Below are positions 45,647 to 55,217 of a stretch of DNA of 64,000 nt, in pieces; the first letter of the stretch is position 1; each line of letters opens with the position of its first letter. The translations under genes and the position numbers were made by a program. A model generated the notes under the pieces. It worked only from the letters and a program-made list of their open reading frames with translations. It was not told the DNA's origin and ran no database searches. This stretch comes from Marinobacter mobilis (GTDB taxonomy: Bacteria; Pseudomonadota; Gammaproteobacteria; Pseudomonadales; Oleiphilaceae): positions 372,001 through 436,000 of the forward strand of contig NZ_FNNE01000003.1 in NCBI RefSeq assembly GCF_900106945.1, given 5' to 3'.

Positions 45647-46873
45647 ATGGAACATCGTGAATACGATCTGGTGGTGTTTGGTGCAACCAGTTTCGTTGGG
45701 AAGATACTGTGTCGTTATCTTGTGGATCAGTACGGCACAGGTGCCGATCTTAAATGGGCGATTGCCGGTCGATCCGAAGCTAAGCTTGGCGCGCTGAAGC
45801 GTGAGTTGGGTGAGGCTGCTCTGCCGATGATTGTGGCAGACGCAGATGATATCGCCGGACTTAACGCCATGTGTCTGCAAACCCGTGTTGTGATTTCCAC
45901 CGTAGGTCCTTACGCCCTGTTCGGTGAGACACTGGTTCAGGCGTGCGTGCAAACCGGAACTGACTACTGCGACCTTACCGGTGAAGTGCAGTGGATCCGA
46001 CAGATGATCGTTCGGTACGAGGATCAGGCTCGGTCAAGCGGCGCCCGAATAGTGCACTGCTGTGGTTTCGACTCCATTCCGTCCGACTTGGGCGTATGGT
46101 TTCTGCAGAACGAAGCGACCAAGGACTTCGGTGAGCCCTGCAACCAGGTCAGCATGAGGGTCAAGGCTGCGCGTGGCGGGCTCTCCGGCGGCACCGTCGC
46201 CAGCCTGATCAACGTCACCAAAGAAGCGGCAAGCAACCCGCAGTTACGCAAGGAGCTGGCAAATCCCTTCTCTCTGGCCCCGGCGGGACACAAGTCGAGC
46301 AAGCGGCAGCCGAATGTAAAGGGCGCCCAGTACGACCCTGACTTCGGTGTTTGGCTCGCACCGTTCATGATGGCTCCCATCAACGTGCGGATTGTTCACC
46401 GCTCCAATGCGCTACAGGGGACACCCTACGGTCAGGAATTCCTGTACGACGAGGCGATGATGACGGGCAAGGGCCTGAAAGGGCGACTGGCGGCACTCGG
46501 CATTACTGCCGGATTGGGTGGTTTCATTGCCGGGGCAGCGATAAAGCCGACCCGCTGGATACTGGAACGATTTGTGGTGCCGAAGCCTGGGGAAGGTCCT
46601 AGCCCTGAATCCCAGAAAAGCGGGTTCTACGATCTTCGTTTTATCGGTCAAACTGCCGACGGCAGGACCCTCCGTACAAAAGTTACCGGTGATCGTGACC
46701 CAGGCTATGGCTCAACCGCCAAGATGCTGGGCGAAGCCGGCGTTTGCCTGGCGCGGGATGTTCGCAACACGGATCGGGCAGGGGGTTTCTGGACGCCAGC
46801 TTCAATCTTTGGCGAAACACTGGTTGAGCGCCTGAAAACCAATGCCGGCCTGACCTTCGATCGTATCGACTAA
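45647..46873 (+). CDS. Saccharopine dehydrogenase-like NAD(P)-binding oxidoreductase
   Basis: A 408-residue protein with an N-terminal Rossmann motif (VVFGATSFVGKILCRYL) and the conserved block TGEVQWIRQM and CCGFDSIPSDLGVWFL that mark the family of saccharopine-dehydrogenase-related and trans-acting enoyl reductase proteins. True saccharopine dehydrogenase has lysine/glutamate-binding residues not evident here. A role in lipid or polyketide reduction is an inference from relatives. It is convergent with cydC, ending 2 nt from its stop. Confidence 0.82.
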   Translation: MEHREYDLVVFGATSFVGKILCRYLVDQYGTGADLKWAIAGRSEAKLGALKRELGEAALPMIVADADDIAGLNAMCLQTRVVISTVGPYALFGETLVQACVQTGTDYCDLTGEVQWIRQMIVRYEDQARSSGARIVHCCGFDSIPSDLGVWFLQNEATKDFGEPCNQVSMRVKAARGGLSGGTVASLINVTKEAASNPQLRKELANPFSLAPAGHKSSKRQPNVKGAQYDPDFGVWLAPFMMAPINVRIVHRSNALQGTPYGQEFLYDEAMMTGKGLKGRLAALGITAGLGGFIAGAAIKPTRWILERFVVPKPGEGPSPESQKSGFYDLRFIGQTADGRTLRTKVTGDRDPGYGSTAKMLGEAGVCLARDVRNTDRAGGFWTPASIFGETLVERLKTNAGLTFDRID

Positions 46874-46875
46874 GC

Positions 46876-48531
46876 CTATATGCCCTGGGGTGGACTAAGC
46901 TCGACCAACCGGTCCGTCCCAGGCAGAGCGCTGGCATCATGCGCCAGCACCAACACAGCCTTGTCCGCAAGCAGATCACGCATCTTTCCTGAGATGACCC
47001 GCGCCGTTGGCGCATCTACACCGGTGAAGGGCTCGTCGAGAATGGTGAGTGGGGCCTCCCGAAGCAGGGTGCGGGCCAGGACTATCCTGCGGGCCTCACC
47101 CCCGGACAGCTGACTGCCAATGCCACCAAGCCAGCCGTCCAGCTGCCCTGGCAACTGCATGATCCGCTCGGTGAGCTGCACAACCTCCAACATTTGCCAC
47201 AGCAGGTGGTCATCGATCATCCGGCCGTCAGGAATCAGGTTGTTGCGAACCGTATTGTTGAACAGAACCGTCCGTTGCTGAAGGTATGCCATTCTCGAGA
47301 GTGAAGCTGACCGCTCAACCGAGCCCTGGTCTGGCGTAATCAGTCCCGCGGCGAGGTCTGCGAGAGTGGACTTTCCGCAGCCGGATACCCCGGTGATCCC
47401 AAGCCATTCACCTGACCGCACCTCTAGCCGGGGCACCTCCAGAATGACCACATGTTCGCTGGACCGGACGGTTACGTTGCTAAAGCACATAAGCGCATCG
47501 TGACTCAGTGGTTCCTGCTGCGCCCCCGGCGGATCCATTGGTGGATTGGCGCCAGGGCCATGAGCGAGAAGACTGAGTCGCCGGGCTGCAGCCTGGGTAC
47601 TGCCAAGAACGCCGAAGGCATCCGGAAGCACTGTGTAGACCTCGACCATCGCCAGAAGCATCAACGGATACAACACCACTACCGGCCCACTGAGTTGTGC
47701 GGACTCATACAGACCCAAACCAAGCCATAATGCGGTGATCACCGCTAGGTTAATGCATACGCCTGCCAATGCCCGATGCCAGACCGTGTTTCTCTCCATC
47801 CGGCTCTGCTCACTGGCAGACTGGGCTGAACGTCTGGCCAGATCATTGTGAGACTGGAGCAATACCCCAGCGGCGGTAAGTTCGGCTTGCCCCAGCAACT
47901 GATCAATCACTCGCTCGCGCAGCTCATTCTGGGCAGCAATCCGGCGATGAGCGGTTGCGCGGTTTCGCCAGTGCAGAAGCACCGTGGATATCAGCAGTGC
48001 TGCACCAAGTAGGACCCCCGTCGCCAGCGCGAGTTGAGCGGAATAACCGAGCCAGGCGACGAGCACGAGCGCGGCCGTCAGCCCGAGCCCGAGCGCCGTA
48101 GGGGCAATCAGCCGGAGATAGAGCGTATCCATGGCATCGAGATCGGAGGTAAGCCGGCTGAGCCAGTCTGCACTCTTGATACGCTGGCGCTGACTTCCCG
48201 GTTGCGACGCCAGGTTACGGAATAGCCTGACTCTGAGCAGCGCAAGCAGGCGCAGCACGGTGTCGTGGTTATAGACCCGCTCAAGGTAACGACCGACAGT
48301 GCGGGTAACGGCGAACAGCCGAATGCCGCCACCAGGCACGTAGATGTTAAGCGTCGCCGGGAGCCCCGCAGCCAGTAGCAGGCCGGCCACTGCGGTGGCG
48401 GTAATAAACCACCCTGACAACGCCAGGAGCCCGAGCCCTGAGAGTAACGTCAGCAGTATTAGGAGGGCGCCGATCAGGAGCCGGCGTCGCTCTGAGAAGA
48501 TCAGCTTCAGCCAGGGCAAAAGGTCAGCCAT
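46876..48531 (-). CDS. cydC: CydC, ABC exporter subunit for bd oxidase assembly
   Basis: A 551-residue ABC half-transporter: six membrane helices (about 15-300) and an ATPase with Walker A GVSGCGKST, signature QLSGGEARRIVLAR and Walker B TILDEPF. CydCD exports glutathione and cysteine and is needed to assemble the haems of the bd oxidase. It overlaps cydD by 8 nt. It is the last gene of cydABDC. Its start at 48531 gives the usual short N-terminus (LLPWLKLIFSERRR). Confidence 0.9.
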   Translation of the reverse strand: MADLLPWLKLIFSERRRLLIGALLILLTLLSGLGLLALSGWFITATAVAGLLLAAGLPATLNIYVPGGGIRLFAVTRTVGRYLERVYNHDTVLRLLALLRVRLFRNLASQPGSQRQRIKSADWLSRLTSDLDAMDTLYLRLIAPTALGLGLTAALVLVAWLGYSAQLALATGVLLGAALLISTVLLHWRNRATAHRRIAAQNELRERVIDQLLGQAELTAAGVLLQSHNDLARRSAQSASEQSRMERNTVWHRALAGVCINLAVITALWLGLGLYESAQLSGPVVVLYPLMLLAMVEVYTVLPDAFGVLGSTQAAARRLSLLAHGPGANPPMDPPGAQQEPLSHDALMCFSNVTVRSSEHVVILEVPRLEVRSGEWLGITGVSGCGKSTLADLAAGLITPDQGSVERSASLSRMAYLQQRTVLFNNTVRNNLIPDGRMIDDHLLWQMLEVVQLTERIMQLPGQLDGWLGGIGSQLSGGEARRIVLARTLLREAPLTILDEPFTGVDAPTARVISGKMRDLLADKAVLVLAHDASALPGTDRLVELSPPQGI

Positions 48532-50212
48532 CGTGGAGGCCTCCGTTTTTCACGGTGATCACCCGATCGGCGATGGCCAGCAGCGAGTCGTGGTGCGTCG
48601 CGACAACCAGGGTCTTACCCGATGTTTTCAGTAGCCTCAGCCCTTCGATGAGGTATTGTTGGCTGGCGAGATCAAGCCCGGCGGTTGGCTCGTCCAGCAG
48701 GACCAGCTCATAGTCTGCAAGGAAGATTCTTGCCAACGCCAGGCGACGGGCCTGACCACCGGAAAGGCCCTGGCCCAGTTCTGTAATCGGGCTGTCTATG
48801 CCCTCAGGGCGCTGGCTGACCAGCGCTGCAAGTCCGACTGCATTAAGGGCTGCCCGGATATCGTCATCGTTTGCCGCGGGGGCCACCATCCGCAGGTTGT
48901 CTGCCCAACTGCCGTGCAAAATAAAGGGGGACTGGCCTAACCAGCCAAACGGGACCGATCCGGGGGCCTTACCGAACACCGATACGGAACCGGACTGAGG
49001 CACGACAAATCCGGCCATCACATTGAGCAGGGTGGTTTTGCCACCACCGGATGGCCCATGAAGTGCGAGACACTCGCCGCGGGGCAGTGACAGTGAAACG
49101 TTATCGAGAATCGCCCGTGTGGACGGATAAACCACAGTGACCTTGTTGACCTCAAGGGCACGCGTATCGGAGGCGTCTGCCACCACGGTATCGGGAGCCT
49201 GGGCTGTGTTGGCGGTGGCGTTCGCTTCCAGTCGGGCCATCAGTAATTCTGCCGCCCCCAGGGCTGCTGCCCGGTCATGATAATGCAGTGCGAGTTGGCG
49301 CAGTGGCTGGAAGAATTCCGGCGCCAGCATGAGTATGAACAGGCCGGAAAACAGCGTCAGTTTTTCGGCCGGGCCGTAATCAATGTACCCCAGCAGCCCG
49401 AAGCCGATGTAGATCGCGACCACCGCGATCGCCACCGAGGAGAAAAACTCCAGGACGGCGGATGAGAGGAAAGCGACCTTCAGGGTTTTCATGGTGACGG
49501 TCCGATAACGATCCGATGAGTGCTCAAGTTCTTGGGAAGCGCGATCGGTGGCGTCAAACAGCTGAAGTGTGGTCAACCCACGAACCTTATCCAGAAACTG
49601 ACCCGATAACCGCCCAACCAGCTCGAAATGCTGCTGATTCAGTTTTTCCGCACCCATGCCCACGAGCGCCATGAACAGCGGGATCAGGGGGGCGGACAAA
49701 AGCAGGAAGAGGGCGGCCAGCCAGTCCAGGGACCCGACAACCAACAGAACCGACAGGGGCACAATCACACACAGAGCCATCTGTGGCAGAAAGTGGGCAA
49801 CGTAGCCGTGCAGAGCGTCTACCTGCTCAAGCCATTCGCTGGCCAGACTCGCGGGGGATTCGTGCTTCAGCTGCTGGGGCCCTGCCTCACGCCAGGCGGA
49901 AAGCAGCTGGCTTCGGACCCCGACGCGGACCTGTTCACTGGCCGCATTCGCGAACTGCCCCTGCAGACCCTGAGCGAGCCCCCGCACCAGGATTGAGAAA
50001 ACGAGGGGCGCGAGCCATACCGCGAGGGAATCAAGGCGGGCCCCAGCGATAACCGACCGGTGGGCGATATACGCGATCAGCCCCATCTGGACAATAGTGG
50101 CAAGGCCACTCAGGGCGCCGAAAGCCACGGTAAGGGATAGGGAGCGGCGATGACCCCGAGTCAGGCCCGACAGCCATCGCCTGGCATGGCCTGTGTTAGT
50201 GGTAGCCGGCAC
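48524..50212 (-). CDS. cydD: CydD, ABC exporter subunit for bd oxidase assembly
   Basis: A 562-residue ABC half-transporter with six membrane helices and an ATPase: Walker A GPSGGGKTT, signature GLSGGQARRLALAR, Walker B LVLLDEPTAGLD. With CydC it forms the heterodimer required for cytochrome bd maturation. I chose the GTG at 50212, which overlaps the end of cydB by 17 nt and follows AAGG; the open frame extends to 50332 but that part lies wholly within cydB. Operon cydABDC. Confidence 0.88.
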   Translation of the reverse strand: MPATTNTGHARRWLSGLTRGHRRSLSLTVAFGALSGLATIVQMGLIAYIAHRSVIAGARLDSLAVWLAPLVFSILVRGLAQGLQGQFANAASEQVRVGVRSQLLSAWREAGPQQLKHESPASLASEWLEQVDALHGYVAHFLPQMALCVIVPLSVLLVVGSLDWLAALFLLLSAPLIPLFMALVGMGAEKLNQQHFELVGRLSGQFLDKVRGLTTLQLFDATDRASQELEHSSDRYRTVTMKTLKVAFLSSAVLEFFSSVAIAVVAIYIGFGLLGYIDYGPAEKLTLFSGLFILMLAPEFFQPLRQLALHYHDRAAALGAAELLMARLEANATANTAQAPDTVVADASDTRALEVNKVTVVYPSTRAILDNVSLSLPRGECLALHGPSGGGKTTLLNVMAGFVVPQSGSVSVFGKAPGSVPFGWLGQSPFILHGSWADNLRMVAPAANDDDIRAALNAVGLAALVSQRPEGIDSPITELGQGLSGGQARRLALARIFLADYELVLLDEPTAGLDLASQQYLIEGLRLLKTSGKTLVVATHHDSLLAIADRVITVKNGGLHDG

Positions 50213-51197
50213 CAGCCTTAACCTTGCCGCGGAAAACCCAGTAGGTCCAGGCGGTGTACACCAGGACAATCGGAATAACAAACAGCAGGCCGAGCAGCAG
50301 GAATAGCTGAGAGTTATATGCTGAGGCAGCATCCCACAGGGTGTAATTGGGTGGAACCACGTATGGCCAGCGGCTCACCAGCAAGCTCAGGTAGGTACTG
50401 ATAAACAGGCCCATGGTTGCCACAAACGGCATCGCCTCAGACCGATTGCGCACCGACCGCCAGATTTGCCACGCAAACAGCAGGGTGAGCAGTGGCAGTA
50501 CCCAGATAATACTGATACCGGAGAACCAGCGTTCCAGAACCTGTTCATCGACAAACGGCGTCCACAAACTGATCACACCGAAGATCACCAGAACGGCGAG
50601 CAACAAGGGCGTGGCAAGCTTGTAAGCCCAGGCTTGCAGCTCACCCTCGGTTTTCAGGATCAGCCAGGTGACCCCGAGCAGAGCGTAGCCCGCGAGCATG
50701 CCGAGCCCGGTGACCACCGTAAACGGCGTCAACCAGTCCAGTGCGCCCCCCACATAAACGCCATTGGCGGTTTCAAACCCCTGTATATAGGAGCCGACCA
50801 CCGCGCCCTGAGCAAACGCCGCAATGGTTGATCCGCCCGCGAAGGCCCAGTTCCACAGGTACTTTGATGTTCTCGCCTTGAAGCGAAACTCAAACGCGAC
50901 GCCGCGGAAAATAAGACCCGCGAGAAGCAGGAACACGCCAATATAAAGGGCCGGCAGGAGAATGCTGTACACCAACGGAAAGGCTGCCAGCAGGCCAGCG
51001 CCTCCGAGCACCAGCCAGGTTTCATTGCCGTCCCACACCGGTGCCACGGAATTCATCATCGTGTCCCGCGCCTCTTCGTCGGGAGCAAACGGAAACAGGA
51101 TGCCGACGCCGAGGTCGAAACCATCCATCAGAACGTACATGATGACCCCAAAACCAATAATGAACGCCCAGATCAGGGCCAGATCAAACGGTTGCAT
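50196..51197 (-). CDS. cydB: Cytochrome bd-type oxidase subunit II
   Basis: A 333-residue CydB/CioB subunit with about eight membrane helices and the family start LALIWAFIIGFGVIMYVLMDGFDLGVGILFPF. A further conserved segment is APVWDGNETWLVLGGAGLLAAFPL. With CydA it forms the bd oxidase that takes electrons from ubiquinol and reduces O2. It starts 2 nt after cydA and is overlapped by cydD. No small CydX-type frame fits between cydB and cydD. Confidence 0.95.
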   Translation of the reverse strand: MQPFDLALIWAFIIGFGVIMYVLMDGFDLGVGILFPFAPDEEARDTMMNSVAPVWDGNETWLVLGGAGLLAAFPLVYSILLPALYIGVFLLLAGLIFRGVAFEFRFKARTSKYLWNWAFAGGSTIAAFAQGAVVGSYIQGFETANGVYVGGALDWLTPFTVVTGLGMLAGYALLGVTWLILKTEGELQAWAYKLATPLLLAVLVIFGVISLWTPFVDEQVLERWFSGISIIWVLPLLTLLFAWQIWRSVRNRSEAMPFVATMGLFISTYLSLLVSRWPYVVPPNYTLWDAASAYNSQLFLLLGLLFVIPIVLVYTAWTYWVFRGKVKAGAGYH

Positions 51198-51199
51198 GG

Positions 51200-52627
51200 T
51201 CAGTGACCTCCCTGGTTGGCGGGGTTGGTGCCGGCTTCGCCGATTTCAAACGGTACGTGGGCAGCGGACAGAGGCCGGGCCGGACGATCGCTTTCGTCAA
51301 TGTCTTCGTCTTCAGCACCCTCGAGACCCACGTACAGCACGCGCATCAGGTAATAGACCCCGGCAGTGAAGACCATGGCGTACACCACGATGTAGCCGAT
51401 CAATGTGAACAGTGCCATGGCACCAGTGAGTGACGGCGTTACCGACTCGGCCTGGGTCATGATGCCGTATACCAGCCATGGTGCCCGGCCAACCTCTGTT
51501 ACAAACCACCCGGTCAACACGGCAAGGAACGGTGCGATGCTCATGGCGCGCAGACCCTGCAGGTACCAGCCCGTTCGCCAGAACCGATCGCCCGCGCGCA
51601 GCACCAGTCCGGTCACGGCAAACAGGATCATCAGCATGCCCATACCCACCATGATCCGAAAACTCCAGAACACGATAGCGACCGGAGGTTGTTCTTCCGG
51701 AGCCACCTCATTGAGGCCTTTCAGCTCACCGTGCCAGTCATGAGTAAGGATTAAGCTGGCGAGGTTAGGAATGCCAATTTCCAGATGATTGGTCTGGTTT
51801 TCCTGATCTGGAATGGCAAACAGCAACAAGGGCACATCTCCGGACGTTTCCCAATGTCCCTCCATTGCCGCAACCTTCATGGGTTGGTGCTCAAGGGTGC
51901 TCAGGCCGTGGAAATCACCCACAACAGCCTGAGCTGGAGCGATAAACAGCAACAGCCAAAGACACATAGACAGCGCCTTCTTATTGGCTTCAACCTCGCG
52001 ACCGCGGAGCAGGTACCAGGCACTGACCCCCGCGACCACAAAGCTGCCGGTAAGAAACGAGGCCAGCGCCATGTGCAGGAACCGGAACGGGAAGGAGGGG
52101 TTAAAGATGGCGTCGCTCCAGGAGATGACATGGAACATGCCATCCCGGAGCTCTACCCCGGCCGGCGTCTGCATCCAGCTGTTTGCTGCCAGAATCCAGA
52201 ACGAAGAGATAAAGGTACCGGTGGCAACCAGGATCGCTGACGCCAGGTGGGCTCCGGGAGGAACCTTGTCCCGCCCGAACAGCAATACGCCCAGGAAGGC
52301 GGCTTCAAGGAAGAAGGCGGTGATTACCTCATAGCTGAGGATCGGCCCGAGGAAATTCGCCGAGGCCTGCGCAAAGTTGCTCCAGTTGGTACCGAACTGG
52401 AAGGACATGACAATCCCGGACACAACGCCCATGCCGAAAACCACAGCAAACACCTTGGTCCAGAAGGTAGAGAGTTTTAACCAGACCGGGTTGCGGGTTT
52501 TAAACGCCAGCCCTTCAAGGACAGCGATAAAAGATGCCAGACCAATGGTAAACACCGGAAAGATGGCATGGAAGGACACTACAAACGCGAACTGAATGCG
52601 CGATAGTAACAGGGGATCCAAATCCAC
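51200..52627 (-). CDS. cydA: Cytochrome bd-type oxidase subunit I (CIO-like, short Q-loop)
   Basis: A 475-residue CydA/CioA, the haem-bearing, quinol-oxidising subunit. The start SRIQFAFVVSFHAIFPVFTIG carries the conserved His haem ligand, and other conserved segments include FLEAAFLGVLLFGRDKVPP and the conserved motif GWFVTEVGRAPWLVYG. The protein is shorter than E. coli CydA, implying a short Q-loop of the cyanide-insensitive (CIO) type. In the conserved GRQPW block Ala replaces Gln. I chose the GTG at 52627 with GGAGG 5 nt upstream. It heads cydABDC. Confidence 0.93.
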   Translation of the reverse strand: MDLDPLLLSRIQFAFVVSFHAIFPVFTIGLASFIAVLEGLAFKTRNPVWLKLSTFWTKVFAVVFGMGVVSGIVMSFQFGTNWSNFAQASANFLGPILSYEVITAFFLEAAFLGVLLFGRDKVPPGAHLASAILVATGTFISSFWILAANSWMQTPAGVELRDGMFHVISWSDAIFNPSFPFRFLHMALASFLTGSFVVAGVSAWYLLRGREVEANKKALSMCLWLLLFIAPAQAVVGDFHGLSTLEHQPMKVAAMEGHWETSGDVPLLLFAIPDQENQTNHLEIGIPNLASLILTHDWHGELKGLNEVAPEEQPPVAIVFWSFRIMVGMGMLMILFAVTGLVLRAGDRFWRTGWYLQGLRAMSIAPFLAVLTGWFVTEVGRAPWLVYGIMTQAESVTPSLTGAMALFTLIGYIVVYAMVFTAGVYYLMRVLYVGLEGAEDEDIDESDRPARPLSAAHVPFEIGEAGTNPANQGGH

Positions 52628-52733
52628 AGGAACCTCCACTGGAGAGATTTGATACTGTGTTAACGACCCTTTTAACAGCGAAAGGTCACCATATAAACAA
52701 CAGGTATAATCTTATTCCTAAAAGTTTTTTGCA

Positions 52734-52747
52734 ATGACTCGCATCAA
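52734..52747. promoter_or_regulatory. Imperfect Anr/FNR box in cydA promoter region
   Basis: On the minus strand TTGAT-GCGA-GTCAT matches TTGAT-N4-ATCAA in the first half fully and in 3 of 5 positions of the second half. A TATACC -10 element follows about 25 nt downstream. The placement suits oxygen-responsive activation; binding is inference. Confidence 0.35.
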
Positions 52748-52824
52748 ATTTAACACTGGCTGATCATAAAATGACCGTGCTAACAGGCAGTTATCTTCTT
52801 CGCGCCACCATTATGGGATAAAGA

Positions 52825-53451
52825 ATGAAGTTTTACGACGAGCGAATCCTACCGATTCTGATTGATAAAGCCTGTTCTGTCGGGCAGGTCATGAAGCTGC
52901 GCAGCCAGGTCGTGCCCCAGTGCGAAGGGGTCGTGCTCGAAGTGGGCATGGGGTCCGGCATCAACCTGGAGTTCTATGACCCGGACAAGGTGTCGCTGGT
53001 CTATGGCCTTGAGCCGTCGGAAGGCATGCGGAAGAAGGCGGAGCCTCAGCTTGCGAAATCGCCGGTCAGGGTGGAGTTACTGGACCTCCCGGGCGAGAAG
53101 ATCCCTCTGGATGACAACTCCGTCGACACCATACTACTTACCTTTACCCTGTGTACCATCCCGGACTGGTCTGCAGCACTCGGGCAAATGCTGAGGGTGC
53201 TCAAGCCCGGCGGCCAACTGCTGTTTCTTGAGCATGGACAATCACCGGATGCATCGGTGCATAAATGGCAAGACAGGATCACCCCGGCCTGGAAGAAACT
53301 CGCCGGCGGCTGCCACCTTAATCGCCCGATTGCCAACCTGATTGCCGGCTCCGGCTTTATCGTCGATGAGGTCGTGAACCTGTACATGCCAAAAGCACCG
53401 AAAATAGCGGGCTACATCTATAAAGGCGTCGCTCACAAACCTGCGGCCTGA
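52825..53451 (+). CDS. Class I SAM-dependent methyltransferase
   Basis: A 208-residue Rossmann-fold methyltransferase. The SAM-binding motif I is VLEVGMGSGINLEFY near residue 42; post-I acidic EPSEGM and motif IV LTFTLCTIPDW follow. The C-terminal RPIANLIAGSGF is UbiE-like, and membrane-lipid or quinone-related substrates are plausible but unproven. It diverges from the cyd operon and lies upstream of tRNA-Leu. Substrate unknown. Confidence 0.82.
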   Translation: MKFYDERILPILIDKACSVGQVMKLRSQVVPQCEGVVLEVGMGSGINLEFYDPDKVSLVYGLEPSEGMRKKAEPQLAKSPVRVELLDLPGEKIPLDDNSVDTILLTFTLCTIPDWSAALGQMLRVLKPGGQLLFLEHGQSPDASVHKWQDRITPAWKKLAGGCHLNRPIANLIAGSGFIVDEVVNLYMPKAPKIAGYIYKGVAHKPAA

Positions 53452-53495
53452 CGCACCAAATTCACCCAAAGCCGGGGGCAGGGCAAGGCTCGCAA

Positions 53496-53524
53496 TTGCG
53501 TTAACGGCCAAGGCCTTATACAAT
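53496..53524 (+). promoter_or_regulatory. Promoter of tRNA-Leu
   Basis: TTGCGT (53496-53501), 17-nt spacer, TACAAT (53519-53524), about 27 nt before the tRNA. Confidence 0.65.
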
Positions 53525-53550
53525 CCTGCCCCTCATTTCCTTCCGATATT

Positions 53551-53637
53551 GCCCGGATGGTGAAATTGGTAGACACAAGAGACTTAAAATCTCTCGGCCG
53601 CAAGGCCGTGCCGGTTCGATTCCGGCTCCGGGCACCA
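53551..53637 (+). tRNA. leuZ: tRNA-Leu (anticodon TAA)
   Basis: Acceptor GCCCGGA pairs with TCCGGGC and CCA is encoded. The anticodon stem AGAGA/TCTCT holds a CTTAAAA loop, so the anticodon is TAA (53585-53587). A long variable arm CGGCCGCAAGGCCG marks class II. T arm GGTTCGATTCC. It reads UUA and UUG. Confidence 0.97.
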
Positions 53638-53869
53638 TTAAACTCCGACAGTTAAAGAACCTCGTCCATATTTTCAGATTGCGTCAAATATAAATACTCA
53701 AAAGCAAGCCTCAAGCCAGCTCAGCCCGACAAATGAAAGACGTTAAGTTCTTAACCACTTTCACATTCTGCTCCCAGAACACTCTACGAAGCGCCGCTTA
53801 ACCGCTAAACTTGCTGAACGGATTGCCGTGTAGGCGGCAACCACTCAACTCTTAAAAAAGGATGTTTTG

Positions 53870-54703
53870 ATGGTTTTTATGCACATTCGCACGTTCGTTG
53901 GCTTTGTTTGCCTGTTTCTGTCCGCGTCATTAATGGCATCGGAGAACAGTGATGCCATTAATGAGCTGATGGATAAGTCCGGCTTAACGGAGCAGGTTGC
54001 GAGCATTCCGTTGTCGATGAAGCAGGGCATGTCGATGGCGCAGGGCCAGAGCCAGGCCATTCCGGATCCGGTGTTTCAGGCCATGTTGCGGAGTGCGGAT
54101 GGCGCGTTTGTTGCGGAAGACATTCTGCAATCGCTCAGGGAGGCGCTCGTGGCTTCACTGACACCGACTCAGGTAGATGAGCTGCTCGACTGGTATAACT
54201 CACCCCTCGGGATCGAGATTACCGAAGCCGAGAAGGCCGCAACTGGGGGAGATGCTCAGCAGGAAATGATGGCACAGGCCAAGAAGCTGCTTGGCGACCA
54301 GCAACGGGTCAAGTTCGCCAGTCGTCTGGACAAATTGTTTGGTGCGACGGACATGGTGATGGATCTTCAGCAATACACCAGCATGGCGGTTTTCTCGGCG
54401 ATCATGATGACCCAGCAGCCCGGCATCGCGGTCGACCTGTCGGCGTTTGGCGAGCAAATCAGCCAGCAGATTGAGGCATCGCGCCCGATGGTTGAGCAGG
54501 GCATTCTGCTGTCGCTGCTGCATTCCTATCAGGGTATTGAGATGGACAAACTTAATGCCTACGAGAACTTTTTGCAGGAGCCTGGGACCCGCCAATTCAA
54601 TGGCGTGGTCATGGGCAGCCTGAATCGTTCACTGGAACAGGGCATTGAAGCGTTTGCGCGCAACCTGGCGGAACTGATCGAAAGCAATATTCAGCAAAGC
54701 TGA
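53870..54703 (+). CDS. DUF2059 secreted protein
   Basis: A 277-residue protein with an N-terminal signal peptide (MVFMHIRTFVGFVCLFLSASLMA). DUF2059-like elements include a helical body with LTPTQVDELLDWYNSPLGIEITEAEKAA, where the family has its conserved Trp-Tyr-Ser-Pro-Gly segment; a second similar unit (LNAYENFLQEPGTRQFNGVV) lies near residue 230. AAGGA precedes the ATG at 53870. It is expected in the periplasm. It has no operon partners and the function is unknown. Confidence 0.8.
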   Translation: MVFMHIRTFVGFVCLFLSASLMASENSDAINELMDKSGLTEQVASIPLSMKQGMSMAQGQSQAIPDPVFQAMLRSADGAFVAEDILQSLREALVASLTPTQVDELLDWYNSPLGIEITEAEKAATGGDAQQEMMAQAKKLLGDQQRVKFASRLDKLFGATDMVMDLQQYTSMAVFSAIMMTQQPGIAVDLSAFGEQISQQIEASRPMVEQGILLSLLHSYQGIEMDKLNAYENFLQEPGTRQFNGVVMGSLNRSLEQGIEAFARNLAELIESNIQQS

Positions 54704-54716
54704 CACTCGGGCCGGG

Positions 54717-55217
54717 TCACCACTCGACCCGGTCACCGACTGAAATACCGTGGGCTTCAAAGAAGCCCTGATTAACTTCCAGGGCTGAGCGGTAGCGAAC
54801 GCCCGCCGGGTAGACCGGGCAGGTGGGCTGATCAATACACGGCTCCATCTGCTTGATCGATGCGATAACACCGTTTTCGTCCAGATAGGCAATGTCCAGA
54901 GGGATAATGGTGTTCTGCATCCAGAAGCCAAAACTGCCGCTGCGGGAAATCTCATAAACGAACAGCATCCCGGCATCCCAATCCATGTAATACCTTCCCA
55001 TCAGCCCCTGCCGGCGTTCGCCGGGGGTGTCTGCGATTTCAGCCGTCAGCGGGACGACGTGATCTCCCGACACAATCTGAACGACTTTCTTCTCAAGCTC
55101 CGGAGAGGGCGGAACATTGACGACGGGCCGATGAGTGCAGGCGCTGACGACGAGTAACGCCAGCGCCAGAAGCAGCCAGGGACGGATCGATTGGAAGGGG
55201 GTGCCAGCATGTTTCAT
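54717..55217 (-). CDS. DUF192 lipoprotein
   Basis: A 166-residue DUF192-family protein with a lipoprotein signal ([13 protein letters not shown], lipobox Cys near residue 27). The DUF192 motifs are [38 protein letters not shown] and the C-terminal VLEVN-type region (ALEVNQGFF). The ATG overlaps the ABC permease stop (ATGA), so it is coupled to the transporter. The 5' extension of the frame is not used. Function of DUF192 is unknown. Confidence 0.82.
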   Translation of the reverse strand: MKHAGTPFQSIRPWLLLALALLVVSACTHRPVVNVPPSPELEKKVVQIVSGDHVVPLTAEIADTPGERRQGLMGRYYMDWDAGMLFVYEISRSGSFGFWMQNTIIPLDIAYLDENGVIASIKQMEPCIDQPTCPVYPAGVRYRSALEVNQGFFEAHGISVGDRVEW

